A stretch of DNA of 64,000 nucleotides from Nitrosomonas ureae (GCF_900206265.1 NZ_LT907782.1:2852001-2916000), one strand, 5' to 3'; shown: positions 47,072 through 57,367, numbered from the stretch's first letter. The notes: generated by a model from the letters alone, not told the origin. Numbers and translations: made by a program.

Positions 47072-47329
47072 TTATGCGGGAATTACGCTTGCTACTTTAC
47101 GTTTGAAAGCACCTTTGATACTGAAGTTTACTTTTCCCGCTACTTTGGCAAATAAAGTATGATCCTTGCCAATGCCTACATTTTCTCCCGGATGAACCTG
47201 CGTACCACGTTGTCTGATGATGATCGATCCCGCTGAAATTAATTCACCACCATAGCGCTTGACTCCAAGCCGTTTTGAGTGTGAATCGCGTCCATTTCTT
47301 GAGCTTCCGCCTGCTTTCTTATGTGCCAT
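47072..47329 (-). CDS. rpmA: 50S ribosomal protein L27
   Basis: An 85-residue protein. The conserved start [20 protein letters not shown] and [20 protein letters not shown] are diagnostic. Its N-terminus reaches the peptidyl transferase centre. The gene follows rplU by 11 bases and shares its transcript. Confidence 0.98.
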   Translation of the reverse strand: MAHKKAGGSSRNGRDSHSKRLGVKRYGGELISAGSIIIRQRGTQVHPGENVGIGKDHTLFAKVAGKVNFSIKGAFKRKVASVIPA

Positions 47330-47340
47330 TTATCAACTCC

Positions 47341-47652
47341 TTAAGCTGAAATACCCGTAATTTCTATTTCAGTGTAATTTTGACGGTGACCTTGATGTTT
47401 TTGATAATGTTTGCGACGTCGCATCTTGAAGATGCGAATCTTGTCGTGCCGTCCTTGACCGAGCACTGTTGCGCTTACTTTGGCGCCATTTACAAGGGGT
47501 GCTCCTACTGATACTTTATCACCATCAGCCACCATTAATACTTGATCGATAATAAGCTCGCTGCCGTTTTCCACTTTCAGCTGCTCTATTTTCAATTTCT
47601 CGCCCACTTGGATTCTATATTGCTTACCGCCGGTTTTTATGACCGCATACAT
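47341..47652 (-). CDS. rplU: 50S ribosomal protein L21
   Basis: A 103-residue protein. [20 protein letters not shown] and [20 protein letters not shown] are family signatures. It binds 23S rRNA near domain I and L20. First gene of the rplU-rpmA pair. The 147-bp gap to the divergent ispB should hold both promoters. Confidence 0.98.
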   Translation of the reverse strand: MYAVIKTGGKQYRIQVGEKLKIEQLKVENGSELIIDQVLMVADGDKVSVGAPLVNGAKVSATVLGQGRHDKIRIFKMRRRKHYQKHQGHRQNYTEIEITGISA

Positions 47653-47799
47653 ACTTTAACTCCATGCTTCCCTTTTTCAGAACCGGGAATTATACCTAAA
47701 TAACCCTTGATTGTGGTGGAAAATTTCTGACAATTTATCATTATGCTTGACACTTGGGCATTGTCATTCCTAACATAGCGTTTTCTACAAGGTAATATT

Positions 47800-48768
47800 G
47801 TGTCAATAGAATATATTAGAAGTTTTATCGCTCAAGATATGAGCATTGTTGATAATGTCATTCGGGAAAAATTACATTCCCACGTCCTGCTGATTCGTCA
47901 AGTGAGTGAATATATCATCAATAGCGGCGGCAAACGCTTGCGTCCCGCGTTGGTAATATTGTCTGCGGGTGCTTTTGGTTACTCAGGAAAATTTCATTAT
48001 AACTTGGCAGCTGTTATCGAATTTATTCATACCGCCACGCTACTGCACGATGATGTGGTGGATGAATCGGAATTACGACGAAACAGGGAAACCGCTAATG
48101 CGCTGTTTGGTAATGCAGCGAGTGTTTTAGTAGGTGATTTCCTCTATTCCCGGGCTTTTCAGATGATGGTGGAAGTCGATAATATGCGTGTGATGCAAGT
48201 GCTTGCCGATGCGACCAATACGATTGCCGAGGGTGAGGTTTTACAGCTGCTTAATTGCCGCGATCCACAGGTCTCTGAAGAAAACTATCTACAGGTTATA
48301 CGGTTTAAAACGGCCAAATTATTCGAAGCGGCAAGCCGGCTCGGGGCAATACTCGGGAATGCTACATCCGAAGAAGAAAATGCAATGGCAGTGTATGGTA
48401 TGCATTTAGGTACCGCGTTTCAGCTTGTAGATGACATGCTCGATTATTCCGGGAATAACCATGATATCGGTAAGAATCTGGGCGATGATCTGACTGAAGG
48501 AAAACCTACACTGCCTCTAATATATGCCATGCGCACAGGCACGCAGGAGCAAGCAAATATCATTCGCAAGGCGATCGAAGATGGTGGAAAAGATGGTTTC
48601 CAACCCGTTCTCAATGTGATTCGCCAAACTGCAGCTTTAGAATATGCAAAGAAATGCGCTGAAGCTGAGGTGACAACTGCAGTAGCTGCAATCGCTGCCT
48701 TGCCCGATTCAGAAAATAAAAAATGTCTTTTGCAACTGGCAAGCTTCGCAGTGACACGCAACCATTAA
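47800..48768 (+). CDS. ispB: Octaprenyl (polyprenyl) diphosphate synthase
   Basis: A 322-residue protein. The first Asp-rich motif is in LLHDDVVDESELRRNR, and the second in FQLVDDMLDYSG. GGKRLRPALV is the third family box. It chains isoprene units onto farnesyl diphosphate to make the side chain of ubiquinone. Divergence from rplU-rpmA is conserved in many proteobacteria. The start is GTG 47800. Confidence 0.96.
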   Translation: MSIEYIRSFIAQDMSIVDNVIREKLHSHVLLIRQVSEYIINSGGKRLRPALVILSAGAFGYSGKFHYNLAAVIEFIHTATLLHDDVVDESELRRNRETANALFGNAASVLVGDFLYSRAFQMMVEVDNMRVMQVLADATNTIAEGEVLQLLNCRDPQVSEENYLQVIRFKTAKLFEAASRLGAILGNATSEEENAMAVYGMHLGTAFQLVDDMLDYSGNNHDIGKNLGDDLTEGKPTLPLIYAMRTGTQEQANIIRKAIEDGGKDGFQPVLNVIRQTAALEYAKKCAEAEVTTAVAAIAALPDSENKKCLLQLASFAVTRNH

Positions 48769-49137
48769 AATAATTAAAGTTTGGATCGATTGTTTCCATT
48801 TGAGTCGAAATTTCCTAATCCGAGTCATTAGGAAATACCTCTCTGAGAAACACTTGTCATATCAGCTTTCAATTTGCAGATTCGGCCTATTTGCTGGCTG
48901 ATCATTAATTAAAGCTTTTACAAAAATCTGCGCAAGTCTTTCTGGTTTATCCGTGATAGTGTTTTGTTACAGTAACTTTAACCGATTTGACAGTAAGAAT
49001 AAAAGCAAGCCATTGTATTGTGATACTGAATCTGGAAATTCTCACCAATAAGTTAAGTCTTCAGTGCTTGAAAATCTGATCAAAAGATAGCTGATGTTTA
49101 GTGTTTTTTGAGCAACCCTCCGCATTGGGAGATATTT
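48769..49137. other. Non-coding stretch with a 10-bp stem hairpin
   Basis: ATTTCCTAAT (48810-48819) pairs with 48827-48836 around seven bases, a possible ispB terminator. The remainder should hold the promoter of the hybrid kinase gene; no clear box was picked out. Confidence 0.5.
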
Positions 49138-52100
49138 ATGCATGAAGTTTCATTCTACCGGCAATTATTTGAAGCGAGCCCGCATCCATACTTAATTTTG
49201 CGGGCGGATGACAATTTTACAATTGTTGCAGTAAACGATAAGTATCTCGAAGCCACTGGTACATGCCGTCAAACGATTGTAGGTTGTGATTTGTTCGATA
49301 TTTTTCCTGATAATCCAAAAGAATTGGTAAGTGAAAGTGTTGCTGATTTACGCGCCTCTCTAAATCGTGTACTTAATAAAAAACACCCGGATGTCATGGG
49401 GGTGCAAAAATACGATATTCCGTTGCCGGATAACAGCGGTCATTTTGTGCTCAAATACTGGAGTCCGATGAACACGCCTGTATTTGGAACCGATGGGCGG
49501 GTAGCCTATATTATTCATCATGTTGAAGATGTGACCGAATTCGTTGCCAGTCATGAGCGCATCAATAATGATCATGAGGTACAGTCGAAATTGAATAAGG
49601 TAGAGGCGCGTGCTGAGCGGATGCAAGCGGAAATCCTGCGTCGTACGGTTGAAGTCAAGGAAGCGAATCGTTCATTAAAGTCGGCGTTGGAGGAATTATC
49701 CGTCGCTAATCAACGCTTGACCGAGCTAGATCATCTCAAATCAGAATTCTTTGCTAACGTCAGCCATGAATTGCGTACACCACTGACATTAATTCTCGCG
49801 CCCTTAGAAGATCGTTTGCGCCAACTTCCGAATAAGGGTAGCAAGCCGACTAAAGAGCGTCGCGAAATCGAATTAATGCTCCGTAATGCTCGTCTTCTAT
49901 ATCGTCATGTGACTGATTTGCTCGATGTGGCCAAATCTGAAGCGAATTGCATGAAGGTTTACTCGGCAAGTTTTGATATTGCGCAGCTCATCAGGATGAC
50001 AGCGAGTTACTTCGAACAAGCGGCACATGATAGAAACATCATTCTTAATATAATTTCCCCAAGAACATTAGTAATAGAGAGTGACAGCGAGAAACTGCAA
50101 CGTGTGTTGTTGAATTTGCTTTCAAATGCATTCAAATTTACCTCTGATAATGGTTGCATTACATTATCTCTTACTTCCACGCAGAATGACGTCCAGATCG
50201 ACGTGCAAGATACCGGCCCGGGTATTCCGAAGGCAATGCGTGAGCGTGTATTTGAGCGATTCACGCGAGTCGAGAATGCAACCGCTGTGAATCGGAATTA
50301 CGGTGGTACCGGATTGGGGTTAGCCATTGTCAAGGATTTTGTTGATTTGCTGGGCGGTAAGGTCACTCTTGAGGATTCTCCGGGGGGAGGGGCATTATTT
50401 AAAATTGTTTTTTCACTCAAAGCACCAGTGAGATCGGTGCTGCTGGATAAGCCTTCTTCACTTGATGAGATTATTCTGCACGAAGCTGTGGAAGAGCTAG
50501 AAAGAAACAAGTTAACCGAATTAACCGTGGTTCCGGTACCCACTGATAATCAGAAGCTTATTTTGATTGTAGAAGATAATATCGATATGAATCAGTTTAT
50601 TGCTGATAGATTGTGCGGACATTATCGTGTGATCTGCGCTTACAATGGACAGCAAGGATTGGAGCAGGCACTGAGTACTGTCCCCGATGTCATTCTCTGT
50701 GATTTGATGATGCCGGTGATGGGAGGGCATCAAATGATATTGGCATTACGTCAATATCCGCATCTGATTGATGTGCCGGTGATTATGTTGACAGCCAGAG
50801 TGGATGAGGCGCTTAGGTTGGAGCTGCTCAGACTGGGTGTACAGGAGTATCTGAATAAGCCTTTTGTCGTGGATGAATTACGTGCGCGAATCAACAGGCT
50901 GATAACCGAGCGTCAGCGTGTCCAGGAACAACTGCGTGAAAGCGAGGTTCGCTTTCAGGTGATATTTGAACAGGCGGCCGTCGGAATAGGGATAGTTTCT
51001 TTGGAAGGAAGATGGTTGAGGGTGAATCAAAAGTTCTGTGATTTGGTGGGTTATCGTCATGACGAGTTACCATTCCTTACTTTTCAGGAGATCACTTATG
51101 CGGAAGATCTTGACACAGACCTGAGCTATGTACAACGAACATTGGCAGGTGAAATCTCTACTTATTCTTTGGAAAAGCGCTATATCTGCAAGGATAATAG
51201 TCTTATCTGGGTCAGCCTCACCGTATCGCTGGTGCGGAAGCAAGATCGCACCCCGGATTATTTCATTACTATCATTCAAGATATTCAATCTCGCAAAGAA
51301 ATTGAAGCGAATTTGAACGATGCCAAACGGATCGCGAATTTCGGTCATTGGCGATGGAATTTAGACACCAACACGCAAATCTGGTCAGAGGAAATTTTTC
51401 ATATATTTGGGCGTGATTTGGATTTGCCACCGGCGAACTACCAGGAAGTGGTGCAATATTTTACAGCGGAGAGCTGGAGCAATCTGTCTGCAGCTGTGGA
51501 GAAATGCATGCGTGAGGGGGTAAGTTATCACTGTGACGCAGAAGTAGTGCAACCCGATGGCAGTCACCATTGGGTTGTTGCTCGAGGTGAAGCCATTCGC
51601 AATGCCGAAGATCAAATTATTTCGTTGCATGGCACGGTACAGGATATCACCGTGCGCAAGCTGGCCGAAGTCGCATTGCAACAGAGTCAAGAGCAACTCA
51701 AATTGTTCATTGAATACGCACCTGCGGCGTTAGCCATGTTCGACCGGGGCATGCATTATCTTGCATGCAGTCAACGGTGGCGCAATGATTATTCTCTGGG
51801 TGATCGTAATTTGCTGGGGTTGTCTCACTATGATGTTTTTCCGAATATCGGTGCCGAATGGAAAGCCATCCATCGGAGATGCCTGGCGGGAGAAGTGATT
51901 CGTAGCGAAGAAGATCGATATGTTTGGGTCGATGGCACTATACAGTGGCTGCGCTGGGAAGTACGGCCTTGGTTAACGGGTAATATAATTGGCGGCATAG
52001 TTATTTTTACTGAAGATATCACCCAGCAGAAACAAGCCGAGACAGCGTTGCAACAACTCAATGACGATTTGGAAAAACGCATTGCCGAGCGCACTGCTGA

Positions 52101-52806
52101 ATTAAAAGCGCTTAACCAATCTTTAGAGAGTTTTGTATATTCCGTGTCTCATGATCTGAAAGCACCACTACGTGGAGTTGAAGGATACAGTCGTTTGCTG
52201 GAAGAGGATTACTTTGACCGGCTAGACGATGAAGGACGCCTGTTCATCAACAACATTCGCACGGGGGTGACGCGTATGAACGAGCTGATCAATGATTTGC
52301 TGGCTTATTCGCGTATGGAAAGATGTAAGCTGGAATCCCATGAATTGGATTTAACGCTATTAATTCATCAGGCGCTGGCCGAGTACAATGAAGAAATTAC
52401 TTTGCACGCTATTGAAATTGTCGCCGATTTCCCCCCATTTAAGGTTTATGGTGACCGAGAAGGTTTGGTGCTGACACTACGGAATTTGTTGGGAAATGCG
52501 ATCAAATTTAGCCAGGGTACGCCTCATCCAAGAATAGAATTTGGCGCTTGCCGGAATAAAGATCATGTGATTCTGTGGATTCGTGACAACGGTATCGGTT
52601 TCGACATGAAGTATAATTCACGCATATTTGAGATTTTCGAGCGCTTGCACCGACTGGAGGATTATCCCGGGACGGGTATCGGCTTGGCATTGGTGAAAAA
52701 AGCCATGCAACGTATGGGCGGCCGGGTGTGGGCACAAAGCAGTCCGGGCGAGGGTGCGACTTTCTCAATTGAATTGCCTGCCGCAATGGAAAAACCGGAA
52801 GCGTAG
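49138..52806 (+). CDS. Hybrid histidine kinase with two kinase cores, receiver and several PAS domains
   Basis: The start at ATG 49138 follows GGGAG; an earlier TTG at 49108 is less likely. The product is 1222 residues. Order: PAS (about 5-130), coiled coil, first dimerisation domain with SHELRTPL (His near 210), HATPase (NLLSNAFKFT, DTGPGIP, GGTGLGLAI), and receiver with Asp near 522 (ILCDLMMPVMGG). After this come three PAS units and a second kinase core with SHDLKAPLRG (His near 1005) and DNGIGFDMKYNSRIFEIFER, the type seen in phytochrome-like kinases. No membrane segment is visible, so it is cytoplasmic. It is followed 21 bp later by a receiver that may be its target. Confidence 0.92.
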   Translation: MHEVSFYRQLFEASPHPYLILRADDNFTIVAVNDKYLEATGTCRQTIVGCDLFDIFPDNPKELVSESVADLRASLNRVLNKKHPDVMGVQKYDIPLPDNSGHFVLKYWSPMNTPVFGTDGRVAYIIHHVEDVTEFVASHERINNDHEVQSKLNKVEARAERMQAEILRRTVEVKEANRSLKSALEELSVANQRLTELDHLKSEFFANVSHELRTPLTLILAPLEDRLRQLPNKGSKPTKERREIELMLRNARLLYRHVTDLLDVAKSEANCMKVYSASFDIAQLIRMTASYFEQAAHDRNIILNIISPRTLVIESDSEKLQRVLLNLLSNAFKFTSDNGCITLSLTSTQNDVQIDVQDTGPGIPKAMRERVFERFTRVENATAVNRNYGGTGLGLAIVKDFVDLLGGKVTLEDSPGGGALFKIVFSLKAPVRSVLLDKPSSLDEIILHEAVEELERNKLTELTVVPVPTDNQKLILIVEDNIDMNQFIADRLCGHYRVICAYNGQQGLEQALSTVPDVILCDLMMPVMGGHQMILALRQYPHLIDVPVIMLTARVDEALRLELLRLGVQEYLNKPFVVDELRARINRLITERQRVQEQLRESEVRFQVIFEQAAVGIGIVSLEGRWLRVNQKFCDLVGYRHDELPFLTFQEITYAEDLDTDLSYVQRTLAGEISTYSLEKRYICKDNSLIWVSLTVSLVRKQDRTPDYFITIIQDIQSRKEIEANLNDAKRIANFGHWRWNLDTNTQIWSEEIFHIFGRDLDLPPANYQEVVQYFTAESWSNLSAAVEKCMREGVSYHCDAEVVQPDGSHHWVVARGEAIRNAEDQIISLHGTVQDITVRKLAEVALQQSQEQLKLFIEYAPAALAMFDRGMHYLACSQRWRNDYSLGDRNLLGLSHYDVFPNIGAEWKAIHRRCLAGEVIRSEEDRYVWVDGTIQWLRWEVRPWLTGNIIGGIVIFTEDITQQKQAETALQQLNDDLEKRIAERTAELKALNQSLESFVYSVSHDLKAPLRGVEGYSRLLEEDYFDRLDDEGRLFINNIRTGVTRMNELINDLLAYSRMERCKLESHELDLTLLIHQALAEYNEEITLHAIEIVADFPPFKVYGDREGLVLTLRNLLGNAIKFSQGTPHPRIEFGACRNKDHVILWIRDNGIGFDMKYNSRIFEIFERLHRLEDYPGTGIGLALVKKAMQRMGGRVWAQSSPGEGATFSIELPAAMEKPEA

Positions 52807-52827
52807 TAAGGGAGTATTTCATATATT

Positions 52828-53250
52828 ATGAGTGCATATCCACCGATTTTACTTGTTGAGGATAATCCACTTGACGTTGATCTGACGTTACGTGCTTTTC
52901 AACGGCGCAAGCTGGCCAATCCCGTCTTGGTCGCTCGCGATGGAGAAGAAGCGCTTGCCTGGATACCACGCTGGGAATCGGGCGATACATTGCCGGTGGT
53001 GATTCTGTTAGATCTTAACATGCCGCGCGTGGATGGTTTGACGGTGCTGCGGACATTAAAATCGCACCCGCTATTGCGTCGTATTCCGATCGTAGTTTTG
53101 ACCACTTCCAAAGAAGATCGCGATATTCAAGTGGCTTATGATTTAGGTGTTAATTCGTATATTGTTAAGCCGGTAGGTTTTGATAATTTTATGGATGTGG
53201 CGCAGCAAATAGAACTGTATTGGTGTGTTATCAATGAACTGCCGAAATAG
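52828..53250 (+). CDS. Stand-alone receiver domain (Rcp1-like response regulator)
   Basis: A 140-residue receiver. The acidic pair is in LLVEDNPLDVDLTLR, and the phospho-acceptor Asp in VVILLDLNMPRVDG. The Thr and Lys of the active site are in VVLTTSKEDRDI and SYIVKPVGF. Proteins of this form usually take phosphate from phytochrome-type kinases, which fits the second kinase core of the preceding gene. No output domain is present. It is 21 bp after the kinase and five bases before the next gene. Confidence 0.93.
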   Translation: MSAYPPILLVEDNPLDVDLTLRAFQRRKLANPVLVARDGEEALAWIPRWESGDTLPVVILLDLNMPRVDGLTVLRTLKSHPLLRRIPIVVLTTSKEDRDIQVAYDLGVNSYIVKPVGFDNFMDVAQQIELYWCVINELPK

Positions 53251-53255
53251 TTGCG

Positions 53256-56200
53256 ATGCGTGTTCTGTATATTGAAGACTCCGCCAGTGATGCTGATCTG
53301 GCTTGTCGTGCTCTGGCGCGCACAGCGCCGGAAATTGAGCTGGAAATAGCTACCACACTGACCGAAGGATTAGAAAGGTTAACTCCTTCGGAGAATTACG
53401 ATGTGTTGTTAACCGATCTTTCTTTGCCGGATGGCTCCGGTCTGGAAGCACTGGCGCGTGTACGGGACCAACGATTGTCCACAGCAGTTGTAATTCTTAC
53501 CGGTTCAGGCGATCAAGGTTCTGCGATTGCAGCACTCAAAGCCAGCGCGGATGATTATCTGATCAAGCGGGATGATTATCTGGAGCGCCTGCCACGTATT
53601 TTACGTAATGCTCTGGAACATTTTCACAATAATGCCGAGCGTAATCGACCGGTACTGCGAGTGTTGTATATCGCGCATAGTGTCATGGATATCGATCTTA
53701 TGCATCAGCATTTCGCTTTGTACGCACCCCATATCCACTTGACTGCAGTAACTGATGTGCATGATGCACTGGCACTTCTTCCAATTGATCCGATGGAACA
53801 GGCTACACAATTCGACGTGCTCTTGCTCGAGTATTGCATATCAGGCACGGATGACTTAGCGCTCATCAAATTGCTGCGCAACGAACGAAAACTGGATCTC
53901 CCTATTGTGCTGGTTACGGATCAGGGGAGTGAAATTGCCGTGGCACGTGCATTGCATATGGGTGTGGATGATTATTTAACCAAGCATGCAGGGTATCTTT
54001 ATGAAACTACGGCAATATTGGAGAAAGTGCAACATCAGGCAGAATTGGCTCGTGAGCGGATTAGTCTGAAGAAAACCAGTTTGCGTCTTTCGGATTTGCT
54101 TGCTGCCAGTCCGACAATTCTTTATAACCTTCGTGTTGTGGGAACAACATTTCAGTTGGTTTGGGTCAGTGAAAATATTGAGCGTCTGCTTGGGTATACT
54201 CAAGAGGAAGTCATGGTTGAGGGATGGTGGAATTTGCATGTGCATCCCGATGATCGCGAAGCGGCATTGACTCATCAATCCGAGTTGCTGGCGGTAGGCC
54301 AGCTTACATATGATTATCGATTGCTGCATCGTAACGGCCAAAGCGTTTGGATTCATGATGAATTAAGACTCGTGCGCAGCATAAACGGTAAGCCTCTTGA
54401 AGTGGTCGGTGCATGGCTGGATGTCAGTGAACATAAACGGACTGAATTAATCCGCCAAGCCCATCAATCTGCATTGAATCTGATTGTGGCTAATCAACCG
54501 CTTCCTGTAATTCTAAAGGATATTGCACAACGGCTTGAGTCAATTAATCCGGAGATGCTGGTTTCGATCTTGCTACTGGATCAACACACCGGGCGGCTAA
54601 AGCATGGTGAAGCACCGAGTTTACCGGATGATTACAACGCCGCTATCGATCAACTGAAAATTGGTGAAGGAATAGGTTCCTGCGGTACCTCGGCTTGGCG
54701 AGGTGAACCTGTCATAGTGGCCGATATCGATCATCATCCCTATTGGCAGTCTTATCTGGAATTAACGCGTAAAGCCAATCTTCATGCATGCTGGACAATA
54801 CCTTTCAAGAATGACGCAGGAAAAGTTTTAGGTACTTTTGCGATTTATCACCGGACACCTCGTGAACCTTCCCAGGCTGACCTGGGGCTGATCAATGAGT
54901 TTGCTTTGCTTACTGCTTTAGCCGTGCAAAAGGTGTATGCGGCTGAATCATTGAAGCAAGCGGCCGCCGTATTCGAGTCAACCCGGGAAGGCGTTGTAAT
55001 CACCGATTTGCAGCCAAGAATCGTTGCTATCAATCGCGCTTATGCCGAAATTACCGGTTACAGTGAAGAACAGGTACTCGGAAAAAATCCCAGGATTATT
55101 AAATCGGGGCGTCATGATAAGTTGTTTTATCAAGCCATGTGGGCAAGTCTTACAAAAACCGGGTATTGGCGTGGCGAAGTATGGAATCGCCGCAGGAGTG
55201 GCGATGTTTATCCGCAATGGCTGACAATTAGCACCGTATTCAATGACAGAAATGAGCCTTGTAATTATGTAGGGGTATTTACTGACATCACCCAGATAAA
55301 GCAATCTGAAGCGCGCCTGGCACATCTTGCACACTATGATGCATTAACCGGCTTGCCAAATCGCTTATTGGTACAATCCCGGCTGCATCATGCGATTGAA
55401 CGCACATTGCGGCATGGCAATCAGATTGCTGCACTGTATCTTGATCTGGATCGATTCAAGAACGTAAATGACAGTCTGGGGCATCCCATCGGGGATGAAC
55501 TCCTGGTTATGTTAGCTTTGCGTCTGAAGAAGCGATTGCGCGAGGAAGATACATTGGCACGATTAGGCGGCGATGAATTTCTGGTTGTGCTCGAAGATAT
55601 TAAAGATACCAATGAGCCGGCTATGGTAGCGCAAAACCTGATTGATTTGCTGGCCACGCCTTTTTCCTTACCCAGCGGACATGAGATATTCATTAATACC
55701 AGCATCGGCATCAGCCTTTTTCCGACCGACGCCAATAGCGTAACTGAACTCATCCAGCACGCAGATATGGCAATGTATTTAGCCAAGCAAGAGGGCCGTA
55801 ATACCTATCGCTATCATACCGATGCTTTAAGCATTGCAGCAAATGAGCGCCTGGTGCTGGAGACACAGTTACGCCAGGCCTTGAGCGCCGGCGAATTCGT
55901 GCTGCATTATCAACCTTTGATCGATGCACGGAAGGGTCAGGTAATGGGTGTTGAAGCTTTAGTACGTTGGCAGCCACCTGATAAAGCGATGGTGTCTCCC
56001 GGAAAGTTTATCCCGATTGCGGAAGAAACCGGATTGATCGTTCCGCTTGGTGAATGGGTTTTGCGAACTGCGTGTGCTCAGGGACGTGCCTGGATGGACG
56101 CAGATTTTCCACCGTTTGTTATGGCGGTTAATCTATCGGTGCGGCAGTTTCAATCGGAGAATCTGGTCGAATTGATCCGCCAGGTACTGGAGGAGACAAA

Positions 56201-56666
56201 ACTACCTGCGGCTTGTCTGGAGCTGGAATTAACTGAAAGTATGTTTATGGAGCGTGCTGAACAGTCGATCGAAATATTGAAAACCCTGAAATTTCTTGGG
56301 GTGCGTTTGTCGATAGATGATTTTGGCACCGGCTATTCTTCTTTGACCTATCTCAAGCGTTTTCCTATTGATAAATTAAAAATTGATCAAAGTTTTGTGC
56401 ACGGTTTGGCTTATGATCCTAATGATCGCGAAATTGCGGCTACCATTATTGCCATGGCGCGGAATCTGAAGCTTGATGTGCTGGCTGAAGGCGTGGAATC
56501 CGCACAGCAACTGGATATTTTAAATCAACAGGGTTGTGATTATTATCAGGGTTACTTTTTTCACCACCCCGTACCGGCGCAGGAACTCGAGGTATGGTTC
56601 CGTGAAAACAAACGCAATCACAACCTACAAGAAATCTTGAATACGAAGAATGAAAGAGATGGATAA
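53256..56666 (+). CDS. Dual-receiver PAS/GAF GGDEF-EAL protein (c-di-GMP turnover)
   Basis: A 1136-residue protein. Receiver 1 (residues 1-125) has Asp in VLLTDLSLPDGSG. Receiver 2 (about 130-255) has lost it (FDVLLLEYCISG) and its acidic pair (YIAHSVMD). Then come PAS (about 275-395), a GAF domain (about 405-560), PAS (about 570-690), GGDEF and EAL. GGDEF is intact (LARLGGDEFLVVL) and REED five residues before it fits the inhibitory RxxD site. EAL shows GVEALVRWQ, ELTESMF, DDFGTGYSSLTYL and AEGVESAQQL. Both synthesis and hydrolysis of c-di-GMP are possible. It is probably the output of the kinase and receiver upstream. Confidence 0.93.
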   Translation: MRVLYIEDSASDADLACRALARTAPEIELEIATTLTEGLERLTPSENYDVLLTDLSLPDGSGLEALARVRDQRLSTAVVILTGSGDQGSAIAALKASADDYLIKRDDYLERLPRILRNALEHFHNNAERNRPVLRVLYIAHSVMDIDLMHQHFALYAPHIHLTAVTDVHDALALLPIDPMEQATQFDVLLLEYCISGTDDLALIKLLRNERKLDLPIVLVTDQGSEIAVARALHMGVDDYLTKHAGYLYETTAILEKVQHQAELARERISLKKTSLRLSDLLAASPTILYNLRVVGTTFQLVWVSENIERLLGYTQEEVMVEGWWNLHVHPDDREAALTHQSELLAVGQLTYDYRLLHRNGQSVWIHDELRLVRSINGKPLEVVGAWLDVSEHKRTELIRQAHQSALNLIVANQPLPVILKDIAQRLESINPEMLVSILLLDQHTGRLKHGEAPSLPDDYNAAIDQLKIGEGIGSCGTSAWRGEPVIVADIDHHPYWQSYLELTRKANLHACWTIPFKNDAGKVLGTFAIYHRTPREPSQADLGLINEFALLTALAVQKVYAAESLKQAAAVFESTREGVVITDLQPRIVAINRAYAEITGYSEEQVLGKNPRIIKSGRHDKLFYQAMWASLTKTGYWRGEVWNRRRSGDVYPQWLTISTVFNDRNEPCNYVGVFTDITQIKQSEARLAHLAHYDALTGLPNRLLVQSRLHHAIERTLRHGNQIAALYLDLDRFKNVNDSLGHPIGDELLVMLALRLKKRLREEDTLARLGGDEFLVVLEDIKDTNEPAMVAQNLIDLLATPFSLPSGHEIFINTSIGISLFPTDANSVTELIQHADMAMYLAKQEGRNTYRYHTDALSIAANERLVLETQLRQALSAGEFVLHYQPLIDARKGQVMGVEALVRWQPPDKAMVSPGKFIPIAEETGLIVPLGEWVLRTACAQGRAWMDADFPPFVMAVNLSVRQFQSENLVELIRQVLEETKLPAACLELELTESMFMERAEQSIEILKTLKFLGVRLSIDDFGTGYSSLTYLKRFPIDKLKIDQSFVHGLAYDPNDREIAATIIAMARNLKLDVLAEGVESAQQLDILNQQGCDYYQGYFFHHPVPAQELEVWFRENKRNHNLQEILNTKNERDG

Positions 56667-57288
56667 AACTAGGCTGTATTACATCCATGATCCCATGTGC
56701 AGTTGGTGCTTCGCATTCAGCCAAAGCTGGGACGCATTGCAACGGGATCTGCCGCAGGATGTTGAAATTGCTTATGTCGTGGGCGGGCTCGCTCCGGATA
56801 CCACGGAGCCGATGCCGCTCGCCACACAGAAGATGGTGCAACAGGCGTGGCAACGCATCGAACAAACCGTTCCCGGAGTTCATTTCAATTGGGATTTCTG
56901 GTCGCGCAATACGCCTATCCGCTCGACCTATCCGGCCTGCCGGGCAGTGCTGGCAGCCAAAAAGCAACGTGCGGATGCCGAGGCGGAAATGATCCGCGCT
57001 ATTCAAACCGCCTATTATCAACAAGCGAAGAATCCCTCATTGCCAGAGACCTTGCACGCCTGTGCCCGAGAGATTGGATTGGACGTACAAGCCTTTGTCG
57101 ACGATTTAACGAGTGCGGCGATAGAAAGTGAGTTGCAGCAGCAAATTCAACGGGCAAGAAGCTTGGATGTTTATTCATACCCTTCCCTGCGGCTGATGCA
57201 CAACCATGCCGTGTTTCCCATCGCCGTCGATTATCTGACTCACCGCGCCATGCTGGATGAGATAAGCGCTATCAAATTCGAGAAGTAG
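56650..57288 (+). CDS. DsbA-like thioredoxin-fold protein (FrnE group)
   Basis: A 212-residue protein. The redox motif is CSWC in YIHDPMCSWCFAF, near residues 17-20. The family box VVGGLAPDTTEPMPL and the helix SLPETLHACAREIGLDVQAF follow. There is no signal peptide, so it acts in the cytoplasm, unlike DsbA. The gene overlaps the end of the GGDEF-EAL gene by 17 bases. FrnE-like proteins handle disulfides and oxidative stress; the substrate here is unknown. A second start at ATG 56659 is possible. Confidence 0.88.
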   Translation: MKEMDKTRLYYIHDPMCSWCFAFSQSWDALQRDLPQDVEIAYVVGGLAPDTTEPMPLATQKMVQQAWQRIEQTVPGVHFNWDFWSRNTPIRSTYPACRAVLAAKKQRADAEAEMIRAIQTAYYQQAKNPSLPETLHACAREIGLDVQAFVDDLTSAAIESELQQQIQRARSLDVYSYPSLRLMHNHAVFPIAVDYLTHRAMLDEISAIKFEK

Positions 57289-57329
57289 CCGGGTTTACTT
57301 GCTTGACTGTAAATTATTATCATTGAAAA

Positions 57330-57367
57330 ATCGGCTATCGGCTATCGGCTATCGGCTATCGGCCATC
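57330..57367. repeat. Tandem 7-bp repeat, five units
   Basis: ATCGGCT is repeated four times in a row from 57330, then ATCGGCC and ATC. It lies between the FrnE-like gene and the reverse transcriptase. A non-coding simple repeat that may vary in copy number. Confidence 0.9.

Noticed and set aside
56446..57024. 192-codon minus-strand frame across the EAL/FrnE junction
   Set aside because: It lies antisense to two clearly conserved coding regions.
57330..57367. CRISPR-like array
   Set aside because: The units are 7 bp with no spacers, and no cas gene is nearby. It is a simple tandem repeat.
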